NCBI GenBank assembly: GCA_023384095.1
Contig: JAHDXT010000040.1
Coordinates: forward strand, 1 to 36,548
Source of the DNA: Hyphomicrobiaceae bacterium
GTDB taxonomy: Bacteria; Pseudomonadota; Alphaproteobacteria; Rhizobiales; Hyphomicrobiaceae
Direction of reading: 5' to 3'
DNA length: 36,548 bases
The notes beneath the pieces were generated by a model. The model made no database searches and was not told the DNA's origin. It saw nothing but the letters and a program-made list of their open reading frames with translations. Positions 35,387 through 36,548 of the stretch are shown in pieces. The position numbers and the translations under genes are program-made. Every line of letters begins with the position of its first letter. Positions within the stretch are counted from its first letter, which is position 1.

Positions 35387-36334
35387 CTACATGCGTGGGT
35401 CGGCCGGGGCGCGGCGCGGGCGCGACAGCAGCGCGCCGATGTGGGCCTTCGCGATCGTGAGCCGCTTCTCGAGGCCCGCCGGCAGCGCTTCGATCCTCTC
35501 GAACACCGCCTCGTTCGCGATCAGACCCTCGATGACCCTGTCGACGATGGGATGGCGCCGGCGCTGCCTCGATGCAGCTTCGAGATAGGCGGCGCGCTCC
35601 GTGTCCTCATCGCTCTCGCCCATGGCATCGCGAACCGCGCCGCTCACCTCGTCCAGGAAGACGCCGCAGAAGTGCGGATGCGTGACGAGCGTGCGGAACA
35701 GCCGGTCGTCGGCGAACCTCTTCCAGCGCCGCAGCAGATGCGGAGCCGCACCCTCCCCTCCCTTCGACAGGTCCTGGAACGAGCTGCCGCCGCCGAAGCT
35801 CGTGATCGCGTCGGGGAGCCGGGCCGGGCTGATCGAGAGGCGTTCGGCAAGGCTCTCCCTGTAGTGCTCGTCGGCGAGCCAGCGGTTGTAGAAGACGAGC
35901 TCGCCTACGAACTGTCCGCCCTGATGCAGCTTCAGCCAGTTCCGCAACGCGAAGAGCTGGCGCAGCACCATGACCAGCTCCGCATGGCGGAGCGCCTTGC
36001 GCTGCAGGAGACTGGCGCAGGCATTGAGGGGGTCACGGACGAATAGAATGTTGCGGACAGCAGCGCCGGTCGCGGCTTGAGCGGCCATGGCCTTCGAGAC
36101 TCCGGGGATGGAGACGCCCTCGTAGTTCATGACGATGGCCGCCGGCGCGGCGGCGCTCCGGGCGAGTCCTGGCAGCGACCCGAGCAGGGCCGGATCGATG
36201 ACGGCGTTGTTGATGAACCGGACCGGGCCAGCGCTGCCGTCCCTGATCCAGTCGATGAACGCGTGATGGCCCGAGCGCTTGGTCGAGACCACGTTGAGGA
36301 AACCGGCCGGCGGCGCGGAGGCGGATGGAGGCAT
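35387..36334 (-). CDS. Sulfotransferase-like protein
   Basis: A 315-residue protein. ATG 36334 has a weak AGG about 8 bases upstream. STKRSGHHAFIDWI near the N-terminus matches the PAPS 5'-phosphosulfate loop of sulfotransferase-fold proteins, and ILFVRDPLNACASLLQRK matches the 3'-phosphate-binding Arg/Ser segment. LVFYNRWLADEHYRE and FDEV-like VFLDEVSG follow. The first half is well defined and the last 60 residues are basic and helical. Members may sulfate glycans or small molecules; the acceptor is unknown. It ends 88 bases upstream of the pccA start on the same strand. Confidence 0.8.
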   Translation of the reverse strand: MPPSASAPPAGFLNVVSTKRSGHHAFIDWIRDGSAGPVRFINNAVIDPALLGSLPGLARSAAAPAAIVMNYEGVSIPGVSKAMAAQAATGAAVRNILFVRDPLNACASLLQRKALRHAELVMVLRQLFALRNWLKLHQGGQFVGELVFYNRWLADEHYRESLAERLSISPARLPDAITSFGGGSSFQDLSKGGEGAAPHLLRRWKRFADDRLFRTLVTHPHFCGVFLDEVSGAVRDAMGESDEDTERAAYLEAASRQRRRHPIVDRVIEGLIANEAVFERIEALPAGLEKRLTIAKAHIGALLSRPRRAPADPRM

Positions 36335-36492
36335 GCTGCGGCCTGAGAACGTTCGCGCGGTAGACTCGACTACGGCGATGAGGCTCTGTCCCGAGGTCGG
36401 CCCGATCGTCTCTTATCGGCTGGCAGCGCCGACGGCAAGCCCGCCGCCTATGACTTCCGGTCGGGCCGGCACCCGATCCGACCCGCCCCCGC

Positions 36493-36517
36493 ACCGTCAT
36501 TCCCGCGGAGGCGGGAA
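36493..36517 (+). repeat. Palindromic repeat family, copy 4 (window edge)
   Basis: accGTCATTCCCGCggaGGCGGGAA is identical to the start of repeats A, B and copy 3. The element departs from them or runs out after 36517, near the window end. Bases 36335-36492 show no feature. Confidence 0.8.
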
Positions 36518-36548
36518 GGTGGATTCACATCCGAAGTGCAACAGCTGG

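Overview
This 36.5 kb window is GC-rich chromosomal DNA with dense genes on both strands. It most resembles an alphaproteobacterium, probably of the Hyphomicrobiales (Rhizobiales) type. The pointers are an Omp25/Omp31-like porin, a phasin, a DUF6481 protein, an ICMT-family methyltransferase, an alphaproteobacterial-style PccA, and many palindromic intergenic repeats of the 'GTCATTCCCGC' kind. The taxon is an inference. There is no transposase, phage gene, CRISPR array or plasmid gene; the region looks like core and respiratory metabolism punctuated by repeats.

Left part (1-13.4 kb): the 3' part of a large FAD plus Fe-S oxidoreductase (YdiJ / D-2-hydroxyacid dehydrogenase type), an outer-membrane barrel protein, a GH15 glucoamylase/trehalase-like enzyme and a lipoprotein cytochrome c. 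These are followed by a complete six-gene operon on the minus strand for Alternative Complex III (actA-B-C-D-E-F), a quinol oxidase that replaces cytochrome bc1. Its genes are coupled by 4-base or slightly longer overlaps, except actA/actB, which are 2 bases apart. No terminal oxidase gene is in the window.

Middle part (13.4-18.5 kb): a repeat-rich segment bounded by two inverted copies of a composite repeat (165-base cores with 3 mismatches). Between them lie a 51-residue basic protein gene, a phasin, a small exported protein, and an overlapping ABC ATPase / membrane-fusion-protein pair that lacks its usual FtsX-like permease.

Right part (18.5-36.5 kb): an MsbA-type ABC exporter, hemF, a DUF6481 coiled-coil protein, isovaleryl-CoA dehydrogenase, an ICMT-like membrane methyltransferase, a PaaI-like thioesterase, an unrecognised exported coiled-coil protein, a GNAT acetyltransferase, two small exported proteins, a NodB-type polysaccharide deacetylase, tRNA-Leu(GAG), lipB, a 28-residue Lys/Ala/Pro-rich peptide gene, a LysR regulator, acylphosphatase, a gamma-glutamyltransferase-family enzyme, the biotin-containing propionyl/acetyl-CoA carboxylase subunit PccA and a sulfotransferase-like protein. 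Ivd and PccA belong to branched-chain amino-acid and propionate breakdown, but they are not in one operon here.

The most distinctive non-coding signals are: (i) a family of hairpins whose arms are tandem octamers (TCGTGAAR), found at three gene ends; (ii) the inverted repeat pair at 13.6 and 18.3 kb; (iii) a sigma70-like promoter with a perfect palindrome filling its spacer before the deacetylase; and (iv) two perfect inverted repeats in the divergent LysR / small-peptide intergenic region. I did not find a clearly new multi-gene system; the findings list what deserves a second look.
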